Source: Luteimonas sp. BLCC-B24 (GTDB taxonomy: Bacteria > Pseudomonadota > Gammaproteobacteria > Xanthomonadales > Xanthomonadaceae). Taken from it: DNA of 64,000 bases. The notes under the pieces were generated by a model. That model did no database searches, was not told the DNA's origin, and saw only the letters and a program-made list of their open reading frames with translations. Made by a program: the position numbers and the translations under genes. Within the stretch, counting starts at the first letter, position 1. Each line of letters starts with the position of its first letter. The stretch spans positions 186,001 to 250,000 of the forward strand of contig NZ_JAQQGN010000001.1 in NCBI RefSeq assembly GCF_028550595.1, written 5' to 3'. This document shows positions 19,365 to 27,937 of this stretch, piece by piece.

Positions 19365-22208
19365 GTGGACAGTCTCCTGAAGCAGTTTGCGCAGTCGTCC
19401 CAGTTCGGCGCCAACGCCGCCTACATCGAAGATCTGTACGAGCAGTATCTGGTGGATCCCGACAGCGTCGGGACCAGCTGGAAACAGTGGTTCGATTCCT
19501 TCAAAGGGCGCGAGGCGGGAGACGTTCCCCATTCCGCGGTGCTCTCGGCCGTGGCCGAAGCCGGGCGCCAGGCCGCACGCGGCGTGGTCACCGGGTCGAG
19601 CGCCGGTGCCGCCGGCGACGAGCGCGAGCGCCATGTCGGCCGTCTGATCACCGCCTACCGCTCGCGCGGCCATCTGGGCGCGCGGCTGGATCCGCTGGAC
19701 CTGACCCCGCCGCTCAACCCGCCGGATCTGGGCCTGCCGTTCCACCAGCTGAGCGAAGCCGATCTCGACGACGAGTTCAGCACGGGCGGCGTCGGCGGCC
19801 AGCCGCGGATGAAGCTGCGTGACCTGCTGGCGCTGCTCAAGACCACGTATTCCAGCCAGATCGGCGCGGAATTCATGCACATCCCGGACTTCGACCAGCG
19901 CAGCTGGCTGTACCAGCGCCTGGAGAATGCGGGTGGCCGGTTCGCACGCAGCGCCGCCGAGAAGACCCGCATCCTCGAACGCCTCACCGCGGCCGAGGGC
20001 CTGGAGCGCTACCTGCACACCAAGTACGTCGGCCAGAAGCGCTTCTCGCTGGAGGGCGGCGATGCACTGATTCCGCTGCTCGACAACGTGATCCAGCGTG
20101 CCGGCAAGGACGGCGTCAAGGACATCGTCATCGGCATGGCCCATCGCGGCCGGCTCAACGTGCTGGTCAATACGCTGGGCAAGAATCCGCGCACACTGTT
20201 CGACGAGTTCGAAGGCAAGTTCGAACACCACGACGACGATCGCGCGCACACCGGCGACGTCAAGTACCACATGGGCTTCTCGGCCGATCTTGCCACGCCC
20301 GGCGGCGCCGTGCATCTGGCGCTCGCGTTCAATCCGTCGCACCTGGAAATCGTCAACCCGGTGGTGGCCGGCAGTGTCCGCTCGCGCCAGCATCGCCGCC
20401 GGGACACCGAGCGCAAGGCCGTGCTGCCGGTGCTGCTGCACGGCGACGCGGCGTTCGCCGGCCAGGGCGTCAACATGGAGCTGTTCCAGATGTCGCAGGC
20501 CCGCGGCTTCGCGGTCGGCGGCACCGTGCACGTGGTCGTCAACAACCAGGTCGGCTTCACCACCAGCGAGCGGCAGGATTCGCGCTCCACGCTGTACTGC
20601 ACCGACGTGGCCAAGATGGTCGGCGCACCGGTGCTGCACGTGAATGCCGACGACCCGGAAGCCGTCGTGTTCTGCGCCGAGCTCGCCTACGATTTCCGCC
20701 AGCAGTTCGGCAAGGACGTGGTCATCGACCTCGTCTGCTACCGCCGCCACGGCCACAACGAGGCCGACGAACCCGCGGCCACGCAGCCGCTGATGTACCA
20801 GGTGATCCGCAAGCACAAGACCCCGCGCGAGCTCTACACCGCGCAGCTGGTCAGCGAAGGCGTGATCACCGCGGACGACGCCAAGGCGATCGTGGACCGC
20901 TACCGCGACAAGCTCGACGCGGGTGAGGTCACGGTCGAGCTCGCCGACGCCAAGCCGTCGGACTACGAACTCACGATCGACTGGGATCCGTATCTCGCCG
21001 GCCGCCTCAGCGACACGCTCGACACCACGGTCTCGGTGGACACGCTGAAGGCGCTCGCGACCAAGATCACGACCGTTCCGGAGAGCGTGAGCCTGCACGC
21101 CCGCGTCGCCAAGATCTACGAGGACCGCCGCAAGATGGCGGCCGGCGAGATCCCGGGCGACTGGGGCTTCGCCGAGAACCTCGCCTACGCCACCCTGCTC
21201 GACGCCGGCCACCGCCTGCGCCTGGTGGGCCAGGACAGCGGCCGCGGCACGTTCTTCCACCGGCATGCGGTGCTGCACGACCAGAACAACGGCGAGGATT
21301 ACATCCCGCTGCGCCAACTGGTGAAGAACCCCGAAGACGCGACCATCATCGATTCGCTGCTCAGCGAAGAAGCGGTGATGGCCTTCGAATACGGCTATGC
21401 CTCGTCCGAGCCGGGCACGCTGTGCATCTGGGAAGGCCAGTTCGGCGACTTCGCCAACGGCGCCCAGGTCGTGATCGACCAGTTCCTGTCGTCGGGCGAG
21501 GCCAAGTGGCAGCGCCTGTGCGGTCTGGCGCTGTTCCTGCCGCACGGCTACGAGGGCCAGGGGCCGGAGCACAGCTCGGCCCGTCTCGAGCGCTTCCTGC
21601 AGCTGTGCGCGCTGGAGAACATGATGGTCTGCGTGCCGACGACGCCGGCGCAGGCCTTCCACATGATCCGCCGCCAGCTGTGCATGACCACCCGCAAGCC
21701 GCTGGTGGTGATGACGCCGAAGTCGCTGCTGCGCCACAAGCTGGCGGTGTCGACGCTGGACGAACTGGCCAACGGCGAGTTCCAGCACCTGATTCCCGAC
21801 GCCGAGGCCAAGCCCAAGCAGGTCAAGCGCGTGGTGCTGTGCTCGGGCAAGGTCTATTACGACCTGCTGGAAGAAGCCCGCAAGCAGGATCTGGATCACG
21901 TCGCCCTGATCCGCATCGAACAGTTGTACCCGTTCCCGCGCGAACTGCTGACGGCCGAACTCAAGCGTTTCGACAAGGCGACCGAAGTGGTGTGGTGTCA
22001 GGAAGAGCCGCAGAACCAGGGCGCCTGGTACCAGATCAAGCACCATCTCGAGGCCTGTTCGGGTGCCAAGCAGTCGCTGCACTATGCCGGCCGCGCGCGG
22101 TCGCCCTCGCCCGCCGTGGGTCATTTCAACGACCACGTCGCCGAGCAGCAGCAGCTGATCGCCGATGCGCTGGTCAACGACCTCGCCGGCAAGGTGCTGT
22201 CCGAGTAA
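19365..22208 (+). CDS. sucA: 2-oxoglutarate dehydrogenase E1 component
   Basis: This 947-residue thiamine-diphosphate-dependent E1 decarboxylates 2-oxoglutarate and loads the succinyl group onto the lipoyl arm of SucB. It begins at a GTG (MDSLLKQFAQSSQFGANAAYIEDLYEQY spans residues 1-28, the usual N-terminus that docks to E2). Typical blocks are GMAHRGRLNVLVN, MGFSADLATPGG, the ThDP-binding region HGDAAFAGQG to NNQVGFTTS, CYRRHGHNEADEP, and VGQDSGRGTFFHRHAVLHDQ. The length is normal. sucB follows after 51 bases and lpdA after sucB, so the whole dehydrogenase complex is encoded together. Confidence 0.97.
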   Translation: MDSLLKQFAQSSQFGANAAYIEDLYEQYLVDPDSVGTSWKQWFDSFKGREAGDVPHSAVLSAVAEAGRQAARGVVTGSSAGAAGDERERHVGRLITAYRSRGHLGARLDPLDLTPPLNPPDLGLPFHQLSEADLDDEFSTGGVGGQPRMKLRDLLALLKTTYSSQIGAEFMHIPDFDQRSWLYQRLENAGGRFARSAAEKTRILERLTAAEGLERYLHTKYVGQKRFSLEGGDALIPLLDNVIQRAGKDGVKDIVIGMAHRGRLNVLVNTLGKNPRTLFDEFEGKFEHHDDDRAHTGDVKYHMGFSADLATPGGAVHLALAFNPSHLEIVNPVVAGSVRSRQHRRRDTERKAVLPVLLHGDAAFAGQGVNMELFQMSQARGFAVGGTVHVVVNNQVGFTTSERQDSRSTLYCTDVAKMVGAPVLHVNADDPEAVVFCAELAYDFRQQFGKDVVIDLVCYRRHGHNEADEPAATQPLMYQVIRKHKTPRELYTAQLVSEGVITADDAKAIVDRYRDKLDAGEVTVELADAKPSDYELTIDWDPYLAGRLSDTLDTTVSVDTLKALATKITTVPESVSLHARVAKIYEDRRKMAAGEIPGDWGFAENLAYATLLDAGHRLRLVGQDSGRGTFFHRHAVLHDQNNGEDYIPLRQLVKNPEDATIIDSLLSEEAVMAFEYGYASSEPGTLCIWEGQFGDFANGAQVVIDQFLSSGEAKWQRLCGLALFLPHGYEGQGPEHSSARLERFLQLCALENMMVCVPTTPAQAFHMIRRQLCMTTRKPLVVMTPKSLLRHKLAVSTLDELANGEFQHLIPDAEAKPKQVKRVVLCSGKVYYDLLEEARKQDLDHVALIRIEQLYPFPRELLTAELKRFDKATEVVWCQEEPQNQGAWYQIKHHLEACSGAKQSLHYAGRARSPSPAVGHFNDHVAEQQQLIADALVNDLAGKVLSE

Positions 22209-22259
22209 TCGCCGCCCGTCCCTCCATTCCCCACTGTCAACGCTTTTCCAGGAAGCCAC

Positions 22260-23495
22260 ATGGCCACTGAAATCAAAGTCCCGGTCCTGCCCGAATCCGT
22301 CTCCGACGCGACCATCGCCACCTGGCACAAGAAGGCCGGCGACGCGGTCAAGCGCGACGAGAACATCGTCGACCTGGAAACCGACAAGGTCGTGCTCGAA
22401 GTGCCGTCGACCGTCGACGGCGTGATCAAGGAGATCAAGTTCGAGGAAGGCGCGACGGTCAACAGCCAGCAGGTCATCGCGATCATCGAGGAAGGCGCCG
22501 CCGCCGACGCGCCGGCCGCCGAATCGGGCGCGAAGGACACGCAGGCGCCGGCCGCGGGCGCCGAGGAAGTGCAGCCCCGAGCCGAGGCGAAGAAGGCCGA
22601 CGACAAGGCGCCGGCCTCGACCAAGCCGCAGGCTTCGGGCAAGAACGATGGTCTGCCGCCGGGTGCGCGCTTCACCGCCGAGACCAAGGGCATCGACGCC
22701 TCGCAGGTCGAGGGCACCGGCCGCCGCGGCGCGGTCACCAAGGAAGACCTGATCAACTACGCCGCGGGCAAGACCCCGGGCGTGTCCGGCGGCGCGCGTC
22801 CGGAAGAGCGCGTGCCGATGACCCGCATCCGCAAGCGCATCGCCGAGCGCCTGATGCAGTCGAAGGAATCGATCGCGATGCTGACCTCGTTCAACGAGGT
22901 CAACCTGGGCAAGGTGATGGCGCTGCGCAAGGAGCTGGGCGAACAGTTCCAGAAGGACCACGGCGTCAAGCTCGGCTTCATGAGCTTCTTCGCCAAGGCC
23001 GCCGCCAATGCCCTGGCCAAGTACCCGGTGGTCAACGCCTCGGTCGACGGCGACGACATCATCTACCACGGCTATGCCGACATCTCGGTCGCCATATCCA
23101 CCGACCGTGGCCTGGTGACGCCGGTCCTGCGCAACGTCGAGCGCCAGGGCTTCGCCGAGATCGAACAGGGCATCGTCGACTACGCCAAGAAGGCGCGTGA
23201 CGGCAAGCTGGGCCTGGACGATCTGCAGGGCGGCACGTTCACCATCACCAATGGCGGCACCTTCGGCTCGCTGATGTCGACACCGATCGTCAATCCGCCG
23301 CAGTCGGCGATCCTCGGCATGCACTCGATCAAGGAGCGCCCGATCGTCGAGAACGGCCAGATCGTCGCCGCGCCGATGATGTACATCGCGCTGTCCTACG
23401 ACCACCGCATCATCGACGGCAAGGACGCGGTGCTGTTCCTGGTCGACATCAAGAACCAGCTGGAAAACCCGCATCGCATGCTTCTGGGAATGTAA
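22260..23495 (+). CDS. sucB: Dihydrolipoamide succinyltransferase (E2)
   Basis: This 411-residue E2 core of 2-oxoglutarate dehydrogenase transfers succinyl groups to CoA. A single lipoyl domain is at residues 1-77, with lipoylated K43 in [10 protein letters not shown]. An Ala/Pro/Lys linker follows (about 80-125), then a peripheral-subunit-binding domain ([20 protein letters not shown]) and the catalytic domain with [14 protein letters not shown] and the active-site SYDHRIIDG. The stop codon sits in the loop of a perfect 10-bp hairpin (23481-23505), an unusual arrangement. AGGAAGCC precedes the ATG. Confidence 0.97.
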   Translation: MATEIKVPVLPESVSDATIATWHKKAGDAVKRDENIVDLETDKVVLEVPSTVDGVIKEIKFEEGATVNSQQVIAIIEEGAAADAPAAESGAKDTQAPAAGAEEVQPRAEAKKADDKAPASTKPQASGKNDGLPPGARFTAETKGIDASQVEGTGRRGAVTKEDLINYAAGKTPGVSGGARPEERVPMTRIRKRIAERLMQSKESIAMLTSFNEVNLGKVMALRKELGEQFQKDHGVKLGFMSFFAKAAANALAKYPVVNASVDGDDIIYHGYADISVAISTDRGLVTPVLRNVERQGFAEIEQGIVDYAKKARDGKLGLDDLQGGTFTITNGGTFGSLMSTPIVNPPQSAILGMHSIKERPIVENGQIVAAPMMYIALSYDHRIIDGKDAVLFLVDIKNQLENPHRMLLGM

Positions 23496-23505
23496 TTCCC
23501 AGAAG
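23481..23505 (+). terminator. Perfect hairpin spanning the sucB stop codon
   Basis: CTTCTGGGAA (23481-23490) and TTCCCAGAAG (23496-23505) pair perfectly around a TGTAA loop that contains the sucB TAA. There is no T-run, so it is more likely a 3'-end stabiliser or processing point than a classic terminator. It lies directly before the repeat element at 23509. Confidence 0.6.
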
Positions 23506-23508
23506 CAC

Positions 23509-23590
23509 GGGATTCGGGATTCGGGATTCGGGATTCGGCAACGCTGAAGCTCGTCGGTCCGAATCCCGAATCCCCAATCCCCATTCCCGA
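23509..23590. repeat. GGGATTC/GAATCCC inverted repeat element
   Basis: The left arm (23509-23538) is four tandem GGGATTC heptamers. The right arm (23561-23590) is GAATCCC-GAATCCCC-AATCCCC-ATTCCC in the opposite orientation. The two arms can form an imperfect cruciform or RNA stem with a 22-base loop. The element fills most of the sucB-lpdA spacer and belongs to the family seen at 177, 25057 and 58375. Confidence 0.9.
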
Positions 23591-23604
23591 TTTGAGCGAA
23601 TGAA

Positions 23605-25047
23605 ATGAGCGAAACCCAACACTTTGACGTCGTCGTCATCGGTGCCGGCCCCGCCGGCTACCACGCCGCGATCCGCGCCGCGCAGCTGGGCATGAAGGTC
23701 GCCTGCATCGACGCCGCGCTGGGCAAGGACGGCAAGCCCGCCCTGGGCGGTACCTGCCTGCGCGTGGGCTGCATTCCGTCGAAGGCGCTGCTCGATTCCT
23801 CGCGCCAGTTCTGGAACATGGGCCACATCTTTGGCGACCACGGCATCAGCTTCAAGGACGCGAAGATCGACGTCGAGGCGATGATCGGCCGCAAGGACAA
23901 GATCGTGAAGCAGTTCACCGGCGGCATCGCGATGCTGTTCAAGGCGAACAAGGTCACCCCGTACTACGGGTTCGCCACGCTGCACGCCGATCGCCTGGTG
24001 AAGGTGAAGCAGCACGACGGCAGCGACGTCGAACTCACCGGCACCAACGTCATCATCGCGGCCGGCTCGGAGTCGATCGAACTGCCGTTCGCGAAGTTCG
24101 ACGGCGACACCATCGTCGACAACGTCGGCGGCCTGGACTTCACCGAGGTGCCGAAGCGCCTGGCGGTCATCGGCGCCGGCGTGATCGGCCTCGAGCTCGG
24201 CAGCGTGTGGAAGCGTCTCGGCGCCGAGGTCACCATTCTCGAAGCCCTGCCCGACTTCCTCGCGCTGGCCGATGCCGAAGTCGGCAAGGTCGCCCTGAAG
24301 GAATTCAAGAAGCAGGGCCTCGACATCAAGCTCGGCGCCAAGGTCTCCAAGACCGAAGTCACCGGCAAGGGCAAGAAGAAGGAAGTCGTCGTCAGCTACG
24401 CCGACAAGGACGGCGAGCAGACGCTCACCGTCGACAAGCTGCTGGTCGCCGTGGGTCGCAAGGCCGCGAGCAAGGGCCTGCTCGCCGAGGGCTCGGGCGT
24501 GAAGCTCACCGAGCGCGGTCAGATCGAGGTCGACGCGCATTGCCACACGGGCGTCGACGGCGTCTGGGCGGTGGGTGACTGCGTGCGGGGTCCGATGCTC
24601 GCGCACAAGGGCTTCGAGGAAGGCATCGCCGTGGCCGAACTCATCGCCGGCCTCCCGGGTCACGTCAATTTCGACACGATTCCGTGGGTCATCTACACCG
24701 AGCCGGAGCTCGCGTGGGTGGGCAAGACCGAGCAGCAGCTCAAGGACGAGGGCATCCCGTACAAGGCCGGCAGCTTCCCGTTCGCGGCCAACGGCCGCGC
24801 GGTGGCGATGGTCGAGCCGGCGGGTTTCGTGAAGGTGCTGGCGCACGCCGAAACCGACCGCGTACTGGGCATGCACCTCGTCGGCGCCAACGTCTCCGAG
24901 CTCGTGCACGAAGGCGTGCTGACGATGGAGTTCAGCGGCTCGGCCGACGACCTCGCCCGCATCTGCCATGCCCATCCGTCGCTGTCGGAAGTGGTGCACG
25001 ACGCCGCGATGGCGGTGGACAAGCGGTCGATCCACAAGGCCAACTGA
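23605..25047 (+). CDS. lpdA: Dihydrolipoyl dehydrogenase (E3)
   Basis: This 480-residue FAD flavoprotein reoxidises dihydrolipoamide on SucB with NAD+. The FAD-binding VVIGAGPAGYHAA is at residues 10-22. The redox disulfide C51/C56 lies in GGTCLRVGCIPSK, where the usual Asn is Arg53. The NAD-binding VIGAGVIGLELGSVW and the FAD motif GVWAVGDCVRGPMLAHKG are intact. The C-terminal His-Glu active-site pair is in CHAHPSLSEVVHDA. It is separated from sucB by the repeat element, so its expression may be set independently. A strong intrinsic terminator follows at 25123. Confidence 0.96.
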   Translation: MSETQHFDVVVIGAGPAGYHAAIRAAQLGMKVACIDAALGKDGKPALGGTCLRVGCIPSKALLDSSRQFWNMGHIFGDHGISFKDAKIDVEAMIGRKDKIVKQFTGGIAMLFKANKVTPYYGFATLHADRLVKVKQHDGSDVELTGTNVIIAAGSESIELPFAKFDGDTIVDNVGGLDFTEVPKRLAVIGAGVIGLELGSVWKRLGAEVTILEALPDFLALADAEVGKVALKEFKKQGLDIKLGAKVSKTEVTGKGKKKEVVVSYADKDGEQTLTVDKLLVAVGRKAASKGLLAEGSGVKLTERGQIEVDAHCHTGVDGVWAVGDCVRGPMLAHKGFEEGIAVAELIAGLPGHVNFDTIPWVIYTEPELAWVGKTEQQLKDEGIPYKAGSFPFAANGRAVAMVEPAGFVKVLAHAETDRVLGMHLVGANVSELVHEGVLTMEFSGSADDLARICHAHPSLSEVVHDAAMAVDKRSIHKAN

Positions 25048-25056
25048 TCGAGCGAC

Positions 25057-25184
25057 GGGATTGGGGAATCGGGATTGGGGATTCGAGAGAGCCCAATCCG
25101 ACCATCCCCGGCTCTCATGACGAACGCCGGGCCCAGCCCGGCGTTTGCATTTTTCGAATCCCGACTCCCCACTCCCGAATCCCA
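25057..25184. repeat. GGGATT/GAATCCC inverted repeat element around a terminator
   Basis: The left arm 25057-25087 (GGGATTGGGGAATC-type units) and the right arm 25153-25184 (CGAATCCC-GACTCCCC-ACTCCCGAATCCC) are inverted relative to each other. The lpdA terminator lies between them. The right arm ends only six bases before the next start codon and so occupies that gene's ribosome-binding region. Confidence 0.85.
25123..25155 (+). terminator. Rho-independent terminator of sucAB-lpdA
   Basis: AACGCCGGGC (25123-25132) pairs with GCCCGGCGTT (25136-25145) around a CCA loop, followed by TTGCATTTTTC. This is the clearest intrinsic terminator in the window, about 75 bases after the lpdA stop. Confidence 0.88.
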
Positions 25185-25190
25185 ACGCCC

Positions 25191-25784
25191 ATGAAAAGCC
25201 TCTGCGTCTACTGCGGTTCCAATGCCGGCAGCAAACCCGTCTATGCCGAACGCGCGATGGCGCTCGGCGATCGACTCGCCAGGGACGGGCTGCGCCTGGT
25301 CTACGGGGGTGGCAACGTCGGCCTGATGGGCACCGTGGCCAACGCCGTGCTCGATGCCGGCGGCGAGGTGACCGGCGTGATTCCGCAGCAACTCGCCGAC
25401 TGGGAAGTCGCGCACCGCGGCCTGACCGAGCTCGAGATCGTCGACTCGATGCACGCGCGCAAGATGCGCATGTTCGAGCTCTCCGACGGGTTCGTCGCCC
25501 TGCCCGGCGGCTTCGGCACGATGGAGGAGATCTTCGAAATGCTGACCTGGCGCCAGCTCGGCATCGGGAACAAGCCCTGTGCATTTCTCGACATCGAAGG
25601 CTTCTACGCGCCGCTGATCGGCATGATCGACCGCATGGTCGAGGAACGCTTCCTGCATCCCGACCAGCGCGCCGACCTCTGGTACGGCAGCGACATCGAC
25701 CAGATGCTGGCATGGATGCGCGCGTACGAGCCGGCGCAGGCGAGCAAGTGGATCGATGAGAGGCGGCGGAACGTGATGAAGTGA
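25191..25784 (+). CDS. LOG-family (TIGR00730) nucleotide 5'-monophosphate phosphoribohydrolase
   Basis: This 197-residue cytoplasmic Rossmann-like protein is of the LOG family. Members release a base from nucleoside 5'-monophosphates; some make cytokinins, and bacterial ones are linked to purine salvage. The nucleotide-binding sequence LVYGGGNVGLMGTVANAV and the catalytic PGGFGTMEEIFEMLTW motif (PGGxGTxxE) are complete, as is the upstream Arg-containing SMHARKMRMFE. The length is typical. The start ATG lies just after a repeat arm, and no normal Shine-Dalgarno is visible, so initiation may be weak or leaderless. Confidence 0.9.
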   Translation: MKSLCVYCGSNAGSKPVYAERAMALGDRLARDGLRLVYGGGNVGLMGTVANAVLDAGGEVTGVIPQQLADWEVAHRGLTELEIVDSMHARKMRMFELSDGFVALPGGFGTMEEIFEMLTWRQLGIGNKPCAFLDIEGFYAPLIGMIDRMVEERFLHPDQRADLWYGSDIDQMLAWMRAYEPAQASKWIDERRRNVMK

Positions 25785-26382
25785 GGGTCCGGTCAGCGGA
25801 TTGATCGCGCCAAGCGTCGCATCGCCCCGGGGGTCGGGCACCGCGCCATCTCCGCTTCGATGATTTCGTCCGCGAAGCTGGACCCCGGCGTTGGCCGGGA
25901 TGACGTTGGGTCCGACGCCTTCTAAGCCCCCGCGATGCCGCGCACGCCGTCCCGGCGAAGGCTGGGGTCCAGTTCGATCGTCCGGCGATGCATGTTCGCG
26001 GCGCAGCGCGACAGGCGTACTGTGCGCTGCGCGCGATGCTTCTGCGTCCCGATGCGCGGGCGCCCCGATGCGCAATTGCCTTCCCTGCACCCGCATCCTC
26101 GCCAGCGCCGCGCGCGGCAGGCCCACGATGGCGCCCGCTCCGATGCCGTCGAGCATCTCCGGCACACCGCAGCGATCTCGCGTCTGGCGTCACGTCCCGG
26201 CATCGCATCCACCGCAGCCCGCTGTTCGAAATCCGCGCCTCGATGGACGCCACGATCATCCGCGAAAAAAAAACGCCTGGACGCGTGACGATGTCTCCGG
26301 ACGATCCGGCGCATCGAATCCGCGAATCCCGACGGGCACGCCCTGTATCCTGACCTCGTCTGACACCACCGAGGTTCTACGG
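25785..26382. other. 598-bp intergenic region with repeats and no convincing gene
   Basis: This spacer holds an inverted repeat (25877-25972), a run of nine A at about 26267-26275 and a degenerate GAATCC motif near 26315. Open frames exist on both strands but resemble nothing and are Arg-rich, as expected from chance in high-GC DNA. It may be the site of an eroded gene. Confidence 0.6.
25877..25972. repeat. CTGGACCCCGGC/GGGGTCCAG inverted repeat
   Basis: GCTGGACCCCGGC...GGCCGGGATGACG (25877-25905) recurs inverted and diverged as CGTCCCGGCGAAGGCTGGGGTCCAG (25948-25972). This type of interspersed repeat, often read as VIPANAG, is widespread in gammaproteobacteria. The two copies face each other around a 42-base centre. 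Confidence 0.75.
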
Positions 26383-27375
26383 ATGTCCATTCCCGCCCGC
26401 TTCGACGCCTTCCGTATCCACAACGACGACGCCGGTTACCGCAGCGGCATCGAACAGATCGCGATGGACGACCTCGCCGACGGCGACATCGACATCCGGG
26501 TCGCGCATTCGTCGGTGAACTTCAAGGACGCGCTGGCCGGCACCGGGCAGGGCAAGATCCTGCGCCGCTTCCCGCTGGTCGGCGGGATCGACGTGGCCGG
26601 CCATGTCGTCGCGTCGCGCGATCCCGCCTTCAAGGAAGGCGACGCGGTGCTCGTCACCGGCAGCGGCCTATCGGAAACACGCGACGGCGGTTACGCCCAG
26701 TACGCGCGTCTGGAGGCCCGCTGGGCCGTGCCGGTGCCGGCGGGCCTGAGTCTGCGCGACAGCATGATCCTCGGCACCGCCGGCTTCACTGCGGCGCTGG
26801 CCCTGCTGCGCATGCAGGAGAACCGGCAGACGCCGGATCTGGGTCCACTGGTGGTGACCGGCGCAACCGGCGGCGTCGGCTCGCTGGCGGTCGACATCTT
26901 CAGTGCCGCCGGCTACGAGGTGCACGCGGTCAGCGGCAAACCCGAGCAGACGCGCTATCTCGAATCGATCGGCGCCTCGGCGGTGCTGGGCCGCGATGCG
27001 CTCGCGACCACCCGCGCGATGGAGTCCGCGCGCTTCGGTGGCGGCCTCGACAACGTCGGCGGTCCGATGCTGGTCAGCCTGCTGGCGCAGACCGTCCCCT
27101 ACGGCAACGTCGCCGCCGCCGGGCTCGCCGCCAGCGCAGCGCTCGACGCCACGGTCATGCCCTTCATCATCCGCGGTGTCTCTCTGCTCGGTGTCGCATC
27201 GGCCGGGACCCCGCGCGCGATTCGCGACACGGTCTGGCATTACCTGGCCAACGACTGGAAGCCGCGTCATCTGGACACGATATGCACGCAGGACATCGCA
27301 TTGTCCGAGCTGCCGGGCGTCTTCGAACGGATGCTCGCAGGCGGTTCGCAGGGCAGGACGCTCGTCACGCTTTAA
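26383..27375 (+). CDS. acuI: Acryloyl-CoA reductase / YhdH-type zinc-free alcohol dehydrogenase homologue
   Basis: This 330-residue medium-chain reductase is of the YhdH/AcuI subfamily, which reduces acryloyl-CoA to propionyl-CoA with NADPH. The N-terminal catalytic domain has SSVNFKDALAGTGQGKILRR spread over residues 48-68 and PLVGGIDVAGHV. The NADPH site is VTGATGGVGSLAVDI, and AVSGKPEQTRYLESIGAS is the family's cofactor-specificity loop. No zinc ligands are present, as expected. It stands alone with a GGTTCTACGG leader, and a chemotaxis-type response regulator follows. A role in detoxifying acrylate is inferred from the family, not from neighbours. Confidence 0.88.
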   Translation: MSIPARFDAFRIHNDDAGYRSGIEQIAMDDLADGDIDIRVAHSSVNFKDALAGTGQGKILRRFPLVGGIDVAGHVVASRDPAFKEGDAVLVTGSGLSETRDGGYAQYARLEARWAVPVPAGLSLRDSMILGTAGFTAALALLRMQENRQTPDLGPLVVTGATGGVGSLAVDIFSAAGYEVHAVSGKPEQTRYLESIGASAVLGRDALATTRAMESARFGGGLDNVGGPMLVSLLAQTVPYGNVAAAGLAASAALDATVMPFIIRGVSLLGVASAGTPRAIRDTVWHYLANDWKPRHLDTICTQDIALSELPGVFERMLAGGSQGRTLVTL

Positions 27376-27437
27376 GGTCGGAGGTGCGTGGGCACGCTGA
27401 ATGCGAGCTAGAATTCCGGGTTCTTGAAGGGGACACA

Positions 27438-27839
27438 ATGGCGCGCATTCTGATCGTCGACGACTCGCCCTCACAGCTGATGGGCATCCGTCGCATCGTC
27501 GAAAAACTGGGGCATGAAGCGCTCACGGCCGAGGACGGTCAGGCCGGCGTGGACGCGGCCAAGCGGGAGCTGCCCGATCTGATCCTGATGGACGTCGTCA
27601 TGCCGAACCTCAACGGCTTCCAGGCGACGCGCTCGATCACCCGCGACCCCGCGACCGGCCACATTCCGGTGGTGCTGGTGACCACGAAGGACCAGGACAC
27701 GGACCGGGTCTGGGGCATGCGCCAGGGCGCGAAGGCCTATCTCACCAAGCCCTTCAGCGAGGTGGAGCTGTCCGACGCGATCGCCAAAACGATCGGCACG
27801 GGCGCAGGCGCCTCACCGTCCGGCTCCAGCCCGGACTGA
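27438..27839 (+). CDS. pilH: Twitching-motility response regulator PilH
   Basis: This 133-residue single-domain CheY-like receiver has the acidic pocket D8/D9, phosphoacceptor D52 in LILMDVVMPNLNGFQATR, T82/T83 and K104 in AYLTKPF. The sequence IVDDSPSQLMGIRRIVEKLGHE is typical of PilH, which is phosphorylated by the Chp/Pil chemosensory kinase and controls type IV pilus retraction. The partner pilG and pil-chp genes are not in the window; an isolated pilH locus would be unlike the usual pilGHIJ order. The C-terminal Ser/Pro tail is unstructured. GAAGGGG serves as ribosome site. Confidence 0.8.
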   Translation: MARILIVDDSPSQLMGIRRIVEKLGHEALTAEDGQAGVDAAKRELPDLILMDVVMPNLNGFQATRSITRDPATGHIPVVLVTTKDQDTDRVWGMRQGAKAYLTKPFSEVELSDAIAKTIGTGAGASPSGSSPD

Positions 27840-27846
27840 GCCGTCG

Positions 27847-27911
27847 CGCGTGCCGGTCCTCGTCCGGCACGCGTCGCTCACTGCAACGAGCCGGGCAGGC
27901 GCTGCCTGCCC
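27847..27911. terminator. Two hairpins between convergent pilH and cbpA
   Basis: CGCGTGCCGG/CCGGCACGCG (27847-27856 with 27864-27873) and GGGCAGGC/GCCTGCCC (27893-27900 with 27904-27911) are perfect stems of 10 and 8 bp. They sit between convergent genes, so they may end transcripts from either side. Neither has a long T-run. Confidence 0.55.
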
Positions 27912-27937
27912 CCGCCTCTCCACCGCACGGTTCGCGC

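Noticed and set aside
23509-23590. Tandem heptamers as a possible CRISPR array
   Set aside because: Units are 7 bp with no spacers and no cas genes nearby; they are inverted intergenic repeats.
19356-23639. 1,427-codon open frame antisense to sucA and sucB
   Set aside because: It is a by-product of third-position GC bias in the real genes. Its product is low-complexity His/Arg/Val/Asp-rich and matches no family.
25891-26382. N-terminal extension of the AcuI-like protein
   Set aside because: The frame is open upstream, but family homology starts at MSIPARFDAF, and the extension lies over interspersed repeats.
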